Shown: positions 25,417 to 33,933, counted from the first letter of the stretch. The stretch is DNA of 64,000 nucleotides from Frigidibacter sp037095735 (GCF_037095735.1 NZ_JBAWKD010000003.1:186001-250000), one strand, 5' to 3'. Translations and numbers: made by a program. The notes: generated by a model not told the origin, from the letters alone.

Positions 25417-27387
25417 ATGACCGACCAGAGCCCGTTCCGCACCAGCCAGCTCGAAGAAGCCGACGGCCCCGGCCTGAACCCGACCGCGACCCCGACGATG
25501 GGCGAGATCATCGCCGCCCGCTTCTCGCGCCGCGGCTTCCTGCGCGGCGCGATGGCCTCGGCCGCGATCACCGCGACCGTCTCGCCGCTGGCGCTGATCG
25601 CCGCGGACGAGGCCCGCGCCGAAGGCACCTCGGCCTTCTCCTTCCCCGAGGTCGAGGCCGGCGTCGATGCCGATCACCATGTCGCGCAGGGCTATGACGC
25701 CGACGTGCTGCTGCGCTGGGGCGACCGGCTCTTTGCCGACGCGCCCGAGTTCGACCCTCTGAACCAGTCGGAAGCCGCGCAGGAACGCCAGTTCGGCTAC
25801 AACAACGACTTCGTGGGCTTCCTCCCGCTCGACGGGTCGGCCGACCGCGGCCTCCTGGTGGTGAACCACGAGTACACCAACGATCACCTGATGTTCCCCG
25901 GCATCGTCACCGTGGCCGAGGGCAAGGTCTCGGTCTCGGACGCGACCGAGGACCGCGCCAACATCGAGATGGCGGCCCATGGCGGCACCGTCGTCGAGAT
26001 CGTGCGCGAGGGCGGCAAGTGGCGCCCGGTGCTGGACGGCAAGCTGAACCGCCGCATCACCGCCAAGACCGAGATGCAGCTGACCGGCCCCGCCGCCGGC
26101 CACGCCCGCCTGCAGACCGCCGCCGACAGCACCGGCCGCAAGGTCTTCGGCACGATCAACAACTGCGCCGGCGGCGTCACGCCCTGGGGCACCTACATCA
26201 TGGCCGAGGAGAACATCCACGGCTACTTCCAGGGCACCCTGCCGGAAGGCCATGCCGAGGCCGCGAACTACAAGCGCCTGGGCGTGCCCGGCGGCACCTA
26301 CCAGTGGGGCAACTTCCACGAGCGCTTCGACGTCTCGAAGGAACCGAACGAGCCCAACCGCTTCGGCTGGATCGTCGAGGTCGACGTGATGGACCCGACC
26401 TCGGTGCCGAAGAAGCGCACCGCGATGGGCCGCTTCAAGCACGAGGGCGCGGAAAGCGTCGTGGCGCCGGACGGCCGCGTGGTCTTCTACCTCGGCGACG
26501 ACGAGCGCTTCGACTACGTCTACAAGTTCGTCACCGCCGGCAAATATGACCCCGACAACCGCGCGGCCAACATGGACCTGCTCGACGACGGCACGCTTTA
26601 CGTCGCCCGCTTCGATGCCGAGGGCGGGCTGACCTGGATGCCCCTGACCCACGGCGAGGGCCCGCTGACCGAGGCGAACGGCTTCGCGAGCCAGGCCGAT
26701 GTGATGATCGAGACCCGCCGCGCCGCCGACCTTCTGGAAGCGACGCCGATGGACCGCCCCGAGGACATCCAGCCGAACCCGGCGACGGGCCGCGCCTATG
26801 TGATGCTGACCAACAACACCAAGCGCAAAGAAGCCAACGAGGCCAACCCGCGCGTCAACAACGCCTTCGGCCACATCATCGAGATCATCGAGGAGCACGG
26901 CGACTTCGCGGCGACGAAGGGCGCCTGGGAAATCCTCGTGCAATGCGGCGATCCGTCGGTGGCCGAGGTCGGCGCGACCTTCTCGACCGAGACCACGAAG
27001 AACGGCTGGTTCGGCATGCCCGACAATGCCGCCGTCGATGCCGAGGGCCGGCTCTGGGTCTCGACCGACGGCAACTCGATGGCCGACACCGGCCGCACCG
27101 ACGGGCTCTGGGCCGTCGACACCGAGGGCGAGGCCCGCGGCACCTCGCGGCTGTTCTACCGCGTGCCGGTCGGCGCCGAGATGTGCGGCCCCTGTCCGAC
27201 GGCCGACCTGACCACCTTCTTCGTCGCGGTCCAGCACCCCGGCGACGGCGGTGACGACTGGGAAGGCCACGGTCGCGCCTCGTATTACGAGGATCTCTCG
27301 ACCCGCTGGCCCGATTTCGACGACGCGATGCCGGTGCGCCCGGCGGTGGTCGCGATCACCCGTCAGGGCGGCGGCAAGATCGGCTGA
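25417..27387 (+). CDS. phoX: Alkaline phosphatase PhoX family, Tat-exported
   Basis: Calcium/iron-dependent phosphatase family protein of 656 residues, releasing phosphate from organic esters in the periplasm. The Tat signal SRRGFLRGAMASAAITATVS (from about residue 37) ends in an AEG cleavage region. The mature chain has the PhoX blocks DRGLLVVNHEYTNDHLMFPG, CAGGVTPWGTYIMAEENIHG and RFKHEGAESVVAPDGRVVFY, with the acidic metal-binding residues expected. The PHO-box array upstream implies induction by phosphate starvation. No other pho genes are adjacent. Confidence 0.96.
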   Translation: MTDQSPFRTSQLEEADGPGLNPTATPTMGEIIAARFSRRGFLRGAMASAAITATVSPLALIAADEARAEGTSAFSFPEVEAGVDADHHVAQGYDADVLLRWGDRLFADAPEFDPLNQSEAAQERQFGYNNDFVGFLPLDGSADRGLLVVNHEYTNDHLMFPGIVTVAEGKVSVSDATEDRANIEMAAHGGTVVEIVREGGKWRPVLDGKLNRRITAKTEMQLTGPAAGHARLQTAADSTGRKVFGTINNCAGGVTPWGTYIMAEENIHGYFQGTLPEGHAEAANYKRLGVPGGTYQWGNFHERFDVSKEPNEPNRFGWIVEVDVMDPTSVPKKRTAMGRFKHEGAESVVAPDGRVVFYLGDDERFDYVYKFVTAGKYDPDNRAANMDLLDDGTLYVARFDAEGGLTWMPLTHGEGPLTEANGFASQADVMIETRRAADLLEATPMDRPEDIQPNPATGRAYVMLTNNTKRKEANEANPRVNNAFGHIIEIIEEHGDFAATKGAWEILVQCGDPSVAEVGATFSTETTKNGWFGMPDNAAVDAEGRLWVSTDGNSMADTGRTDGLWAVDTEGEARGTSRLFYRVPVGAEMCGPCPTADLTTFFVAVQHPGDGGDDWEGHGRASYYEDLSTRWPDFDDAMPVRPAVVAITRQGGGKIG

Positions 27388-27402
27388 TCCACTTCGGACG
27401 GC

Positions 27403-27540
27403 GGAGGGGGCTCTGCCCCCGTCCCGTTCTACGACCCCCCGGAGTTTGTTCACCAAGCTGAAATCGCATTCGTCTTGGGCGAAATACTCCGGGGGTGAAT
27501 TTGCGCGGCAGCGAAAAGAGGGGGCAGCGCCCCCTCTCTC
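27403..27540. repeat. Head-to-head pair of an intergenic hairpin repeat
   Basis: Between convergent phoX and glgX lie two inverted copies of one element. The left copy has GGGGG-CTCTG-CCCCC (27406-27420) and then ACCCCCCGGAGT. The right copy, on the other strand, has AGAGGGGG-CAGCG-CCCCCTCT (27517-27537) and ACTCCGGGGGT. Further copies occur at 46236 and 50319. It can act as a two-way terminator for the convergent genes. Confidence 0.7.
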
Positions 27541-27561
27541 CGTCTCGGTCCTGTCGCCGGC

Positions 27562-29619
27562 TCAGGCGGTCCAGACCACCACCGACTGCCAGCCGATCCC
27601 GGCCTCGCCCTGTTCGGGAACATGGGTCGCGACCGGATGGGCCGTGGTGTCGATCCGGCGGATCCACTCGCCCTCGGGCAAGGTCAGCGTCGCATCGTCG
27701 CCGGCGTTGAAGGCCATGACCATGCTGCCGCCCTCGACGGGATCGAAGCGCACCACCAGGCACTCCTGCCCCGAATGCCAGTCCCCCTCGGCCATCGGCG
27801 CGCCCGCAAGGTTCAGCCAGGTCAGCTGCATCGCGCCGGCTTCCGTTGCCTCGTCTTCGCCCGCGAAGCGCGAGCGCGAGATCCCGTCACCCGCCATCCG
27901 GAAGGCGGCGAGGTCGGCCACCGCGGCCACCAGCTCGTCGTCGATCGCCTCCCAGTCGGTCCAGCTGATCTCGTTGTCCTGGGCATAGGCGTTGTTGTTG
28001 CCGCCCTGGCTGCGGCCATGCTCATCGCCCGACAGGATCATCGGCACGCCCTGCGCCAGCAGCACCGTCGCCAGCATCGCCTTCACCCGGCGGCGCCGCG
28101 CCTCGAGGATGCCCGGGTCCTCGGTCGGCCCCTCGGCGCCCAGATTGTGGCTGACATTGTGATCATGGCCGTCGCGATTGTCTTCGCCATTCGCGTCATT
28201 GTGCTTGTTGTCGTAGCTGACCGTATCCCACAGCGTGAAGCCGTCATGGGCGGCGACGAAGTTGATCGACGAGGTCGCCGGCCGGTCGCTATGGGCGAAT
28301 TGTACCGGTGAGCCAAGGATACGCTGCGGCATCGCCTGCAACAATCCGTCGCGCCGCCAGAAGCCACGGGTGTCGTCGCGGAACTTGTCGTTCCACTCGC
28401 GGAACGGCCAGGGGAAGCCGCCGACCTGATAGCCGCCCTCGCCCACGTCCCAGGGCTCGGCGATCAGCTTGACCTGGCTCAGCACCGGGTCTTGGCGGAT
28501 CGCGGCGAAGAAGGCCCCCTCGCGCTCAAAGCCGGTGGCCTCGCGCCCCAGCGTCGAGGCAAGGTCGAAGCGGAAGCCGTCGACATGCATGACCTCGACC
28601 CAATAGCGCAGCGAATCCAGCAGCATGCGCAGCACCATCGGATGCGCGACGTTCACCGTGTTGCCGGTGCCGGTCACGTCGAAACAGTGCCGCGGGTTCT
28701 CGGGCGAGAGCACGTAGTAGGAGGCGTTGTCGATGCCGCGGAACGACAGCGTCGGGCCCATCTCGTTGCCCTCGGCAGTGTGGTTGTAGACCACGTCGAG
28801 GATCACCTCGATGCCCGCCGCGTGGAAGCGCTTCACCGCCTCCTTCACCTCGCGCATCTCGCCGGTGGCGAGATACTTGCGATAGGGCGCGAAGAAGCTG
28901 AGCGTATTGTACCCCCAGTAATTCGACAGGCCCTTCTCCTGCAGGTGGCGGTCCTGCAGGAAGCTCTGCACCGGCAGAAGCTCGATCGTGGTGACGCCGA
29001 TGCGCTTCAGATGCTCGATCACCGGCGGCGAGGCGAGGCCGCGGAAGGTGCCGCGATCGGCCTCGACCACGCCCGGATGGCGCATGGTCAGACCCTTCAC
29101 ATGCGCTTCGTAGATGAAGGTCTTTTCCCAAGCGTGGTTCAGCGCGCGGTCGGCCTCCCAGTCGAAATCGGGGTCGGTGACCACGGCCTTGGGCATGAAG
29201 GGCGCGGAATCCCGCGAGTCGAAATCGAGGTCCGACTTGCCGATCGTGTAGCCGAAGAGCGCGTCATCCCATTTCAGCCAGCCCGACAGCTCGCGCGCGT
29301 AGGGGTCGAGCAGCAGCTTGGCCGGGTTGAAGCGGTGGCCCTCGTCGGGCGATTGCGGCCCGTGCACGCGATAGCCGTAGCGCTGTCCCGGCTTGATCCG
29401 CGGCAGCCAGCCGAACCAGATCCCGCCCTCCATCGCCGGCAGGTCCAGCCGGTGGGTCTCGGTCTGGTCGTCGGGGCCGAAAAGGCACAGCTCGACGCGG
29501 GTGGCATTTTCGGAAAACAGCGCGAAATTGGTGCCTTCGCCGTCATATTCCGCGCCAAGGCGCTGCGGGCGGGCGTTGGCAGGGTCGAACTCGAGGGAAG
29601 ACGAGATCTCGTCACGCAT
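27562..29619 (-). CDS. glgX: Glycogen debranching enzyme GlgX
   Basis: GH13 isoamylase-type enzyme of 685 residues that removes short alpha-1,6 branches from phosphorylase-limited glycogen. An N-terminal CBM48 domain (PQRLGAEYDGEGTNFALFSE) precedes the barrel. Catalytic features are DGFRFDLAS (nucleophile Asp), LIAEPWDVG (acid Glu) and FVAAHDGFTLWD (third Asp). SNYWGYNTLSFFAPYRKYL is typical of GlgX. No glg neighbours are present in the window, so it stands alone here. It converges on phoX. Confidence 0.97.
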   Translation of the reverse strand: MRDEISSSLEFDPANARPQRLGAEYDGEGTNFALFSENATRVELCLFGPDDQTETHRLDLPAMEGGIWFGWLPRIKPGQRYGYRVHGPQSPDEGHRFNPAKLLLDPYARELSGWLKWDDALFGYTIGKSDLDFDSRDSAPFMPKAVVTDPDFDWEADRALNHAWEKTFIYEAHVKGLTMRHPGVVEADRGTFRGLASPPVIEHLKRIGVTTIELLPVQSFLQDRHLQEKGLSNYWGYNTLSFFAPYRKYLATGEMREVKEAVKRFHAAGIEVILDVVYNHTAEGNEMGPTLSFRGIDNASYYVLSPENPRHCFDVTGTGNTVNVAHPMVLRMLLDSLRYWVEVMHVDGFRFDLASTLGREATGFEREGAFFAAIRQDPVLSQVKLIAEPWDVGEGGYQVGGFPWPFREWNDKFRDDTRGFWRRDGLLQAMPQRILGSPVQFAHSDRPATSSINFVAAHDGFTLWDTVSYDNKHNDANGEDNRDGHDHNVSHNLGAEGPTEDPGILEARRRRVKAMLATVLLAQGVPMILSGDEHGRSQGGNNNAYAQDNEISWTDWEAIDDELVAAVADLAAFRMAGDGISRSRFAGEDEATEAGAMQLTWLNLAGAPMAEGDWHSGQECLVVRFDPVEGGSMVMAFNAGDDATLTLPEGEWIRRIDTTAHPVATHVPEQGEAGIGWQSVVVWTA

Positions 29620-29679
29620 GGAGGGGCCTCTGGGTTCAAGGCCGGGGATGCCGGCGACACGGATGTCGCTGCAACTGCG

Positions 29680-29710
29680 AAGGGGGCGGAAGGGTTCCGC
29701 CCGCCCCCTT
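29680..29710 (-). terminator. Terminator of the MocR-type regulator
   Basis: AAGGGGGCGGAA pairs with TTCCGCC..CCCCCTT around GGG with one bulged base; TTCGC follows on the minus strand. It is about 40 bases after the regulator stop and just upstream of glgX. Confidence 0.55.
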
Positions 29711-29748
29711 GCGCGAGGCGTCAGAGGCCAGAGATCAGACGCCGGACA

Positions 29749-31158
29749 TCAGACCGGCAGGTCGCCCGGCGGGTTGCCCAGCAGGCGACGCAGCGCCGCC
29801 AGCGCCCGCGCGAACTGCTCTTCGGGGATGCCGCCGGCCAGCGCGATGCGGATCGCGTTCGGGGCGTGGCCGTCCTGCAGCGCGTATTCGTCGGCCGAGC
29901 GCACCAGCACGCCGGCGCTTTCCGCCTCGCGCGCGAAGGTCGAGGCACGCCAGCCGATCGGCATCTTCACCCACAGGAAGCTCAGCCCCGGCTGCCAGCT
30001 GACGTCGTAGCCCGCCAGCGCCGAGACCGCCATTTCCAGCCGCCGCGCATAGACCGCGTTGATCCGGTCGCGCAACTCCGCGGCCCGGCCGGTGGTCAGC
30101 AGGTCGGTGACGATGTCGGTCATCGGCCGCGCGAGGCCGAAGAAGCTGTGCTGCGCGGCCAGCCGCCCGGCCTCGCCCATCCCCTCGGGCGCGACGATCC
30201 AGCCGATCCGCAGCCCCGCCGAGATCGACTTCGACAGCGACGAGACATGCCAGACCCGTTCCGGCGCCAGCGACCGCAGGCTGGGCTCGTTGACGCCGGG
30301 CACCGAATAGCAGTCATCCTCGATGATCTGGATGTCATGGCTGCGGGCCAGCGCCACGATCTCTTCGCGGCGCGCCATCGGCATCCGCACGGTGGTGGGG
30401 TTCTGCGCCTCGGGCGTCAGGAACAGGATTCGCCCGCCGGTGCGCCGGCAGACCTGATCCAGCGCGTCGGGCCGGATGCCGTGGCGGTCGAGCGCGACCG
30501 GCACCATCTCGGCCCGGTTCAACCGCGCGGCATGGCGGAAGCCCGGATAGGCCAGTTCCTCGCCCAGCAGCACCGGGCGGTCGCCGCGCAGGCAGCATTG
30601 CAGCACGATGTTGATCGCCGATTGCCCGCCATGGGCGCAGACGATGTCATCGGCGTCGATCCGGCCAAGATCGCGCCCCGTCATCCAGCGCACGATCGCC
30701 TCGCGCAGCGGCAGGTCGCGGCGGAGAGAGGGGTATTCCAGCCAGTCCGGCCCGAGATTGCCCGCGACATGGGCCATCGCCTCGGCCAGCGCGTCACCCT
30801 GCCCCACGTCGGGCAGTTGCGGAGAGCGCAGGTCGACCGGCAGGTCGCGGCCCGGCGTCGGTTGCGGACGTTCGATATGCAGCGACTGGCTGGGGCCGAG
30901 GCGCGGTGCCCGGGCGGCGACGAAGGTGCCGCGGCCGACCGCGGCCTCGAGCAGCCCCTCGTCGGTGCCGATCGTGTAGGCGCGTGCCACGGTGCCCGGG
31001 GTGACGCCGATCTTCCAGGCCAGCTCGCGCACCGGCGGCAGCTTGGCGCCCTGCGCCAGGTCGCCGTCGCGCACCGCCTCGCGCAGGGCGCGGGCCAGGG
31101 CCAGATACTTCGGACCGTCGAATTGTGTCAGGTCCGGAATCCAAGTTGTATCAGTCAC
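29749..31158 (-). CDS. MocR-type regulator (GntR HTH fused to aminotransferase-like domain)
   Basis: Regulator of 469 residues. The winged HTH at about 10-75 includes AQGAKLPPVRELAWKIG and VTPGTVARAYTIG. The rest is a fold-type I aminotransferase domain; the PLP lysine is in HVSSLSKSISAGLRIGW, and IIEDDCYSVPG holds the cofactor Asp. The GTG at 31156-31158 is preferred over a start 19 codons upstream, which would run through the operator region. Divergent from the DUF1127 gene with repeated octamers between, it probably controls both itself and that gene. The ligand is unknown. Confidence 0.9.
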   Translation of the reverse strand: MTDTTWIPDLTQFDGPKYLALARALREAVRDGDLAQGAKLPPVRELAWKIGVTPGTVARAYTIGTDEGLLEAAVGRGTFVAARAPRLGPSQSLHIERPQPTPGRDLPVDLRSPQLPDVGQGDALAEAMAHVAGNLGPDWLEYPSLRRDLPLREAIVRWMTGRDLGRIDADDIVCAHGGQSAINIVLQCCLRGDRPVLLGEELAYPGFRHAARLNRAEMVPVALDRHGIRPDALDQVCRRTGGRILFLTPEAQNPTTVRMPMARREEIVALARSHDIQIIEDDCYSVPGVNEPSLRSLAPERVWHVSSLSKSISAGLRIGWIVAPEGMGEAGRLAAQHSFFGLARPMTDIVTDLLTTGRAAELRDRINAVYARRLEMAVSALAGYDVSWQPGLSFLWVKMPIGWRASTFAREAESAGVLVRSADEYALQDGHAPNAIRIALAGGIPEEQFARALAALRRLLGNPPGDLPV

Positions 31159-31228
31159 AATGTTTCTCTGGATTGATACGCAGGGCAGTTGTATCCCTAC
31201 ACTTACGGCAAACACGGGATTGTATCAA
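31146..31228. promoter_or_regulatory. Repeated TTGTATCA/TTGATAC operator array
   Basis: Four related sites lie between the divergent genes: TTGTATCA at 31146-31153, TTGATAC at 31173-31179, TTGTATC at 31189-31195 and TTGTATCAA at 31220-31228. The middle two form an inverted GATAC/GTATC pair with an 11-base spacer. TTGATA at 31173 with TACACT at 31198 (19-base spacing) could be the promoter of the DUF1127 gene, overlapped by the operators. Confidence 0.6.
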
Positions 31229-31245
31229 CACAAAAAGGTGACGAG

Positions 31246-31458
31246 ATGACGACGCTTCCGATCAGCACTGGTAACGCCAAGCCCCGGGCGACGACCAAGG
31301 GGCGGAACAGCGGCCTCGTGACCGTGTGGCAGGCCTGGACCGCGCGCCGCCGCCAGCGCGCAGCCCTTGCCCGGCTCGACATGCATCTGCTGAAGGATAT
31401 CGGGGTCGATGCGCGGACGGTCAGCGACGAGGTCGCGAAGCCCTTCTGGATCGACTGA
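31246..31458 (+). CDS. Small DUF1127 (YjiS-like) protein
   Basis: A basic 70-residue protein with the DUF1127 core RRRQRAALARLDMHLLKDIG then VDARTVSDEVAKPFW. A Thr/Lys-rich linker and VTVWQAWTARR precede it. The ATG at 31246 has AAGGTG about 8 bases upstream. Small DUF1127 proteins are Arg-rich and in some alphaproteobacteria bind RNA or link to phosphate/carbon control; none of that is shown here. It is transcribed away from the MocR-type gene and closed by a strong terminator. Confidence 0.88.
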   Translation: MTTLPISTGNAKPRATTKGRNSGLVTVWQAWTARRRQRAALARLDMHLLKDIGVDARTVSDEVAKPFWID

Positions 31459-31498
31459 CGGCTTGGGGCTCCGCCTCCCCTGACGGAACCCTCTTCCT

Positions 31499-31526
31499 GG
31501 CCGGGCCCTAAGGGTCCGGCCCTTTT
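31499..31526 (+). terminator. Terminator of the DUF1127 gene
   Basis: GGCCGGGCCC pairs with GGGTCCGGCC (one G-U) around TAA and is followed by TTTT, 40 bases after the stop. Confidence 0.8.
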
Positions 31527-31617
31527 CGTGCCGTGTCCGGCGGCTGCGCCGACCTTGTCCGGCGCAGCCCGTCGCATCGGTGCCGGGCGGCCCGGGGGCC
31601 GCCCGCATTTGCGCGGA

Positions 31618-32130
31618 TCAGGCCTTGCGGCGCAGACCCCGGCGCAGCGCGCCCATCAGCCCCAGCCCCCCGGCCAGCAGCAGGCCGGCCGCCGGCAGCG
31701 GCACGGGTGCAGGTCCGCAGTCGACCTGGCATTCGCTGGGGTCGGAATAGTGGGGAACGTCGTAGGGATCGATGTACTCGGCATAGAAGCCGTTGTCGGT
31801 CACGTAAAGCCCGACCCCCTGTGCAGAGGTCCCTACCAGACCGGGATAGTAGACTTCAAAATGGAAGCTGCCCGACGTGCCGACGGCCAGCGAATAGGTG
31901 GTCTCGAACTTGACGACGAAGTCGTCCCACAGTTGGAACAGAATGTCGTCCATGCCGCCGCCGTCGTCCGTGTCCGCAGTGAAGTTGACGTCACCAAGGA
32001 CATAGACGCCGGCCGAGTCGTATTCCGCGCCGGACAGGCCAGAGAACGAGATCGCCGTCGCCGCCTGAGTCGCCAAAGGCGCGGCACAGAGCAACAGGGC
32101 CGCACCAGTCACATTCAGTAACTTTCCCAT
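31618..32130 (-). CDS. VPLPA-CTERM sorting-domain secreted protein
   Basis: A 170-residue exported protein. The Sec signal LNVTGAALLLCAAPLATQAA is cleaved near residue 23. The body is acidic and Gly/Asp/Tyr-rich (DVNFTADTDDGGGMDD). The C-terminus PVPLPAAGLLLAGGLGLMGA followed by LRRGLRRKA is the VPLPA-CTERM tripartite signal: motif, one membrane helix, basic tail. Such proteins are processed by an exosortase-type system, not visible in this window. Codon use is slightly less GC-biased than neighbours. The function of the mature domain is unknown. Confidence 0.8.
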   Translation of the reverse strand: MGKLLNVTGAALLLCAAPLATQAATAISFSGLSGAEYDSAGVYVLGDVNFTADTDDGGGMDDILFQLWDDFVVKFETTYSLAVGTSGSFHFEVYYPGLVGTSAQGVGLYVTDNGFYAEYIDPYDVPHYSDPSECQVDCGPAPVPLPAAGLLLAGGLGLMGALRRGLRRKA

Positions 32131-32166
32131 CTCCCTTGAACTCCCTAAGAAAATGACTTTCGACCT

Positions 32167-32186
32167 CGTGATATGCGCACATCACG
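32167..32186. promoter_or_regulatory. Inverted repeat upstream of the VPLPA-CTERM gene
   Basis: CGTGAT and ATCACG arms flank an 8-base spacer (ATGCGCAC), 37 bases upstream of the start codon, in a short AT-rich stretch. It is likely an operator or promoter-proximal site. Confidence 0.45.
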
Positions 32187-32270
32187 AAACAAAATCATCT
32201 CACAGGGCATGATTTTTCGGAAGACGCCACAAATCCGGAGGGATTCTCCGCAATTTGCGCCGACGACGGG

Positions 32271-32888
32271 TCAGCCGCCGAGGATCACCTTCACGTAATT
32301 GGCGGTCTCTTCGTAGGGCGGAATGCCGTCGTGCTTCGACACCGCCTCGGGCCCGGCATTGTAGGCCGCCAGCGCATGGCGCCAGTTGCCGAAGCGGTCG
32401 TACATCATCCGCAGATAGCGCGCGCCGCCCTCGAGGTTCTCTTTCGGGTCGAAGAGATCGACCCCCAGCCGCGCCGCGGTTTCCGGCATCAGCTGCGCGA
32501 GCCCGGTCGCGCCCTTGACCGACACCGCACCGGGGTTCCAGCCGCTTTCCTGCTGCACCAGGCGCAGGAACAGGTCTTCGGGGACATTGTGCTTGCGGGC
32601 CGCGGCCCGGGCCATCTCGAGGTACTCGCCCTTGTAGCGGCCGGTGTAGCGCGGGATCGCCGTGGCGACGGCCACGTCGTAATGCGGGGTGTAACGGGTC
32701 GAATTCTCGTATTGCTGGGCCGCGCGGCCATCCAGAAGAGCCGCCTGGCTGGCGAAGATCGCCATCCGCCCCTTGGTCGACTTGCGCGCCGACAGCCCCT
32801 CGGCCGCGGCCGGCAACGCCAGCACGACACTCAGACCCAGGGCCAAAACGGCCGCAGGCGCAAGGCCGGGAACCCGCGCCCCGGTCAT
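32271..32888 (-). CDS. Lytic transglycosylase, SLT domain
   Basis: Periplasmic peptidoglycan lytic transglycosylase of 205 residues. A signal sequence (APAAVLALGLSVVLALPAAA) precedes a 50-residue linker. The SLT domain starts at about residue 95: KHNVPEDLFLRLVQQESGWN with the catalytic Glu, then VKGATGLAQLMPETAARLGV, YLRMMYDRFGNW and ALAAYNAGPEAV. The ATG at 32886-32888 removes 21 upstream residues that precede the signal peptide. It is divergent from ssb. Confidence 0.92.
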   Translation of the reverse strand: MTGARVPGLAPAAVLALGLSVVLALPAAAEGLSARKSTKGRMAIFASQAALLDGRAAQQYENSTRYTPHYDVAVATAIPRYTGRYKGEYLEMARAAARKHNVPEDLFLRLVQQESGWNPGAVSVKGATGLAQLMPETAARLGVDLFDPKENLEGGARYLRMMYDRFGNWRHALAAYNAGPEAVSKHDGIPPYEETANYVKVILGG

Positions 32889-33091
32889 ACCGCGTGATCT
32901 CTCCACTGGTCGTCCTGTCGATGACCTGTCCCGGCCGGGCAGTATGCACATCCCGCGCGGTCTGACCAGCCTTGGAATGAGCTGCGACGAGGGGCCGCGT
33001 CATCCTTGAAGCGCGCCCCCTCAGGTGGTCTAACCGCACAGATCGCCCGTCGGATTCGGGCAGCGACACGCATTCAACACGGGAGGCGCCG

Positions 33092-33634
33092 ATGGCGGGC
33101 TCGGTCAACAAGGTGATCATCGTCGGCAACCTCGGGCGCGACCCCGAGGTGCGCAGCTTCCAGAACGGCGGCAAGGTCTGCAACCTGCGCATCGCCACCT
33201 CGGAAACCTGGCGCGACCGCAACTCGGGCGAGCGCAAGGAGCGCACCGAGTGGCATTCCGTCGCGATCTTCAGCGAACCGCTGGCCAAGATCGCCGAGCA
33301 GTACCTGCGCAAGGGCTCGAAGGTCTATATCGAAGGCCAGCTCGAAACCCGGAAATGGCAGGACCAGTCCGGCCAGGACCGCTATTCGACCGAGGTCGTG
33401 CTGCGCCCCTTCACCGGCAACCTGACGCTGCTCGACGGTCCGGGCGGCGGCGGCGGCCGCGGCGGTGAGGGCGGCGGTGGCGGCAGCTACGGCGGCGGCT
33501 ACGAGCCCGAGGACAGCTACGGCGGCGGCGGCGGTGGTGGCAGCTACGGCGGCGGTTCGGGCGGCGGTCGCTCGGGCGGTGCCGGCGGTGGCGGCAGCTC
33601 GCGCCAGGACCTCGACGACGACATCCCGTTCTGA
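33092..33634 (+). CDS. ssb: Single-stranded DNA-binding protein
   Basis: SSB of 180 residues. The OB-fold runs from SVNKVIIVGNLGRDPEVRSF to about residue 110, including WHSVAIFSEPLAKIAEQYL and GSKVYIEGQLETRKWQD. A Gly-rich linker with Tyr/Ser-Gly repeats follows, then the acidic interaction tip DLDDDIPF that recruits replication and repair proteins. Its own terminator follows at once. I see no clear SOS box in the 200-base upstream gap. Confidence 0.98.
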   Translation: MAGSVNKVIIVGNLGRDPEVRSFQNGGKVCNLRIATSETWRDRNSGERKERTEWHSVAIFSEPLAKIAEQYLRKGSKVYIEGQLETRKWQDQSGQDRYSTEVVLRPFTGNLTLLDGPGGGGGRGGEGGGGGSYGGGYEPEDSYGGGGGGGSYGGGSGGGRSGGAGGGGSSRQDLDDDIPF

Positions 33635-33640
33635 CCCGAA

Positions 33641-33662
33641 GGGCCCCGCAAGGGGCCCTTTC
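33641..33662 (+). terminator. ssb terminator
   Basis: GGGCCCC and GGGGCCC pair around GCAA, followed by TTTCGC, 6 bases after the ssb stop. It also faces the convergent zinc-finger gene. Confidence 0.8.
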
Positions 33663-33663
33663 G

Positions 33664-33933
33664 CTATTTCAGCTGGCTGTCCTTCGAGCCGCGCCGGTTG
33701 ATCCCGCCGCGCAGCACGGGGCGCGCGTCACGACCCTTCTGGCAGTCGATGCACAGCTTGACGCCCGGGATCGCCAGCCGCCGCGCCTCGGGGATCGGCT
33801 CGTCGCATTCGGCGCAAGCCTCGAGGCTCTCGCCCACCGGCGCGCGGCGGGCCTTCATCCGTTGCAACTCGTCCGAGATCGAGGCCTCGATCTGGTCGTT
33901 CACCGCGCCATCCGGCGCCCATCCGCCTGCCAT
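33664..33933 (-). CDS. TraR/DksA-type C4 zinc-finger protein
   Basis: Small (89-residue) member of the TraR/DksA family. The four zinc cysteines are present: ACAECDEPIPEARRLAIPG then VKLCIDCQKG. The N-terminus is a short helix (VNDQIEASISDELQRMKARR) rather than the long DksA coiled coil, similar to YbiI-type proteins. The ATG at 33931-33933 has GAGGAG upstream. It may act at the RNA polymerase secondary channel but lacks the full coiled coil. It contrasts with the true dksA at 41095, which has lost its zinc cysteines. Confidence 0.88.
   Translation of the reverse strand: MAGGWAPDGAVNDQIEASISDELQRMKARRAPVGESLEACAECDEPIPEARRLAIPGVKLCIDCQKGRDARPVLRGGINRRGSKDSQLK

Noticed and set aside
27562..31176. 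Plus-strand frames over glgX and the MocR-type regulator
   Set aside because: Opposite-strand genes show full GH13 and MocR signatures.
33420..33600. Gly-codon repeat tract in ssb
   Set aside because: Ordinary Gly-rich SSB linker; not a separate repeat element.
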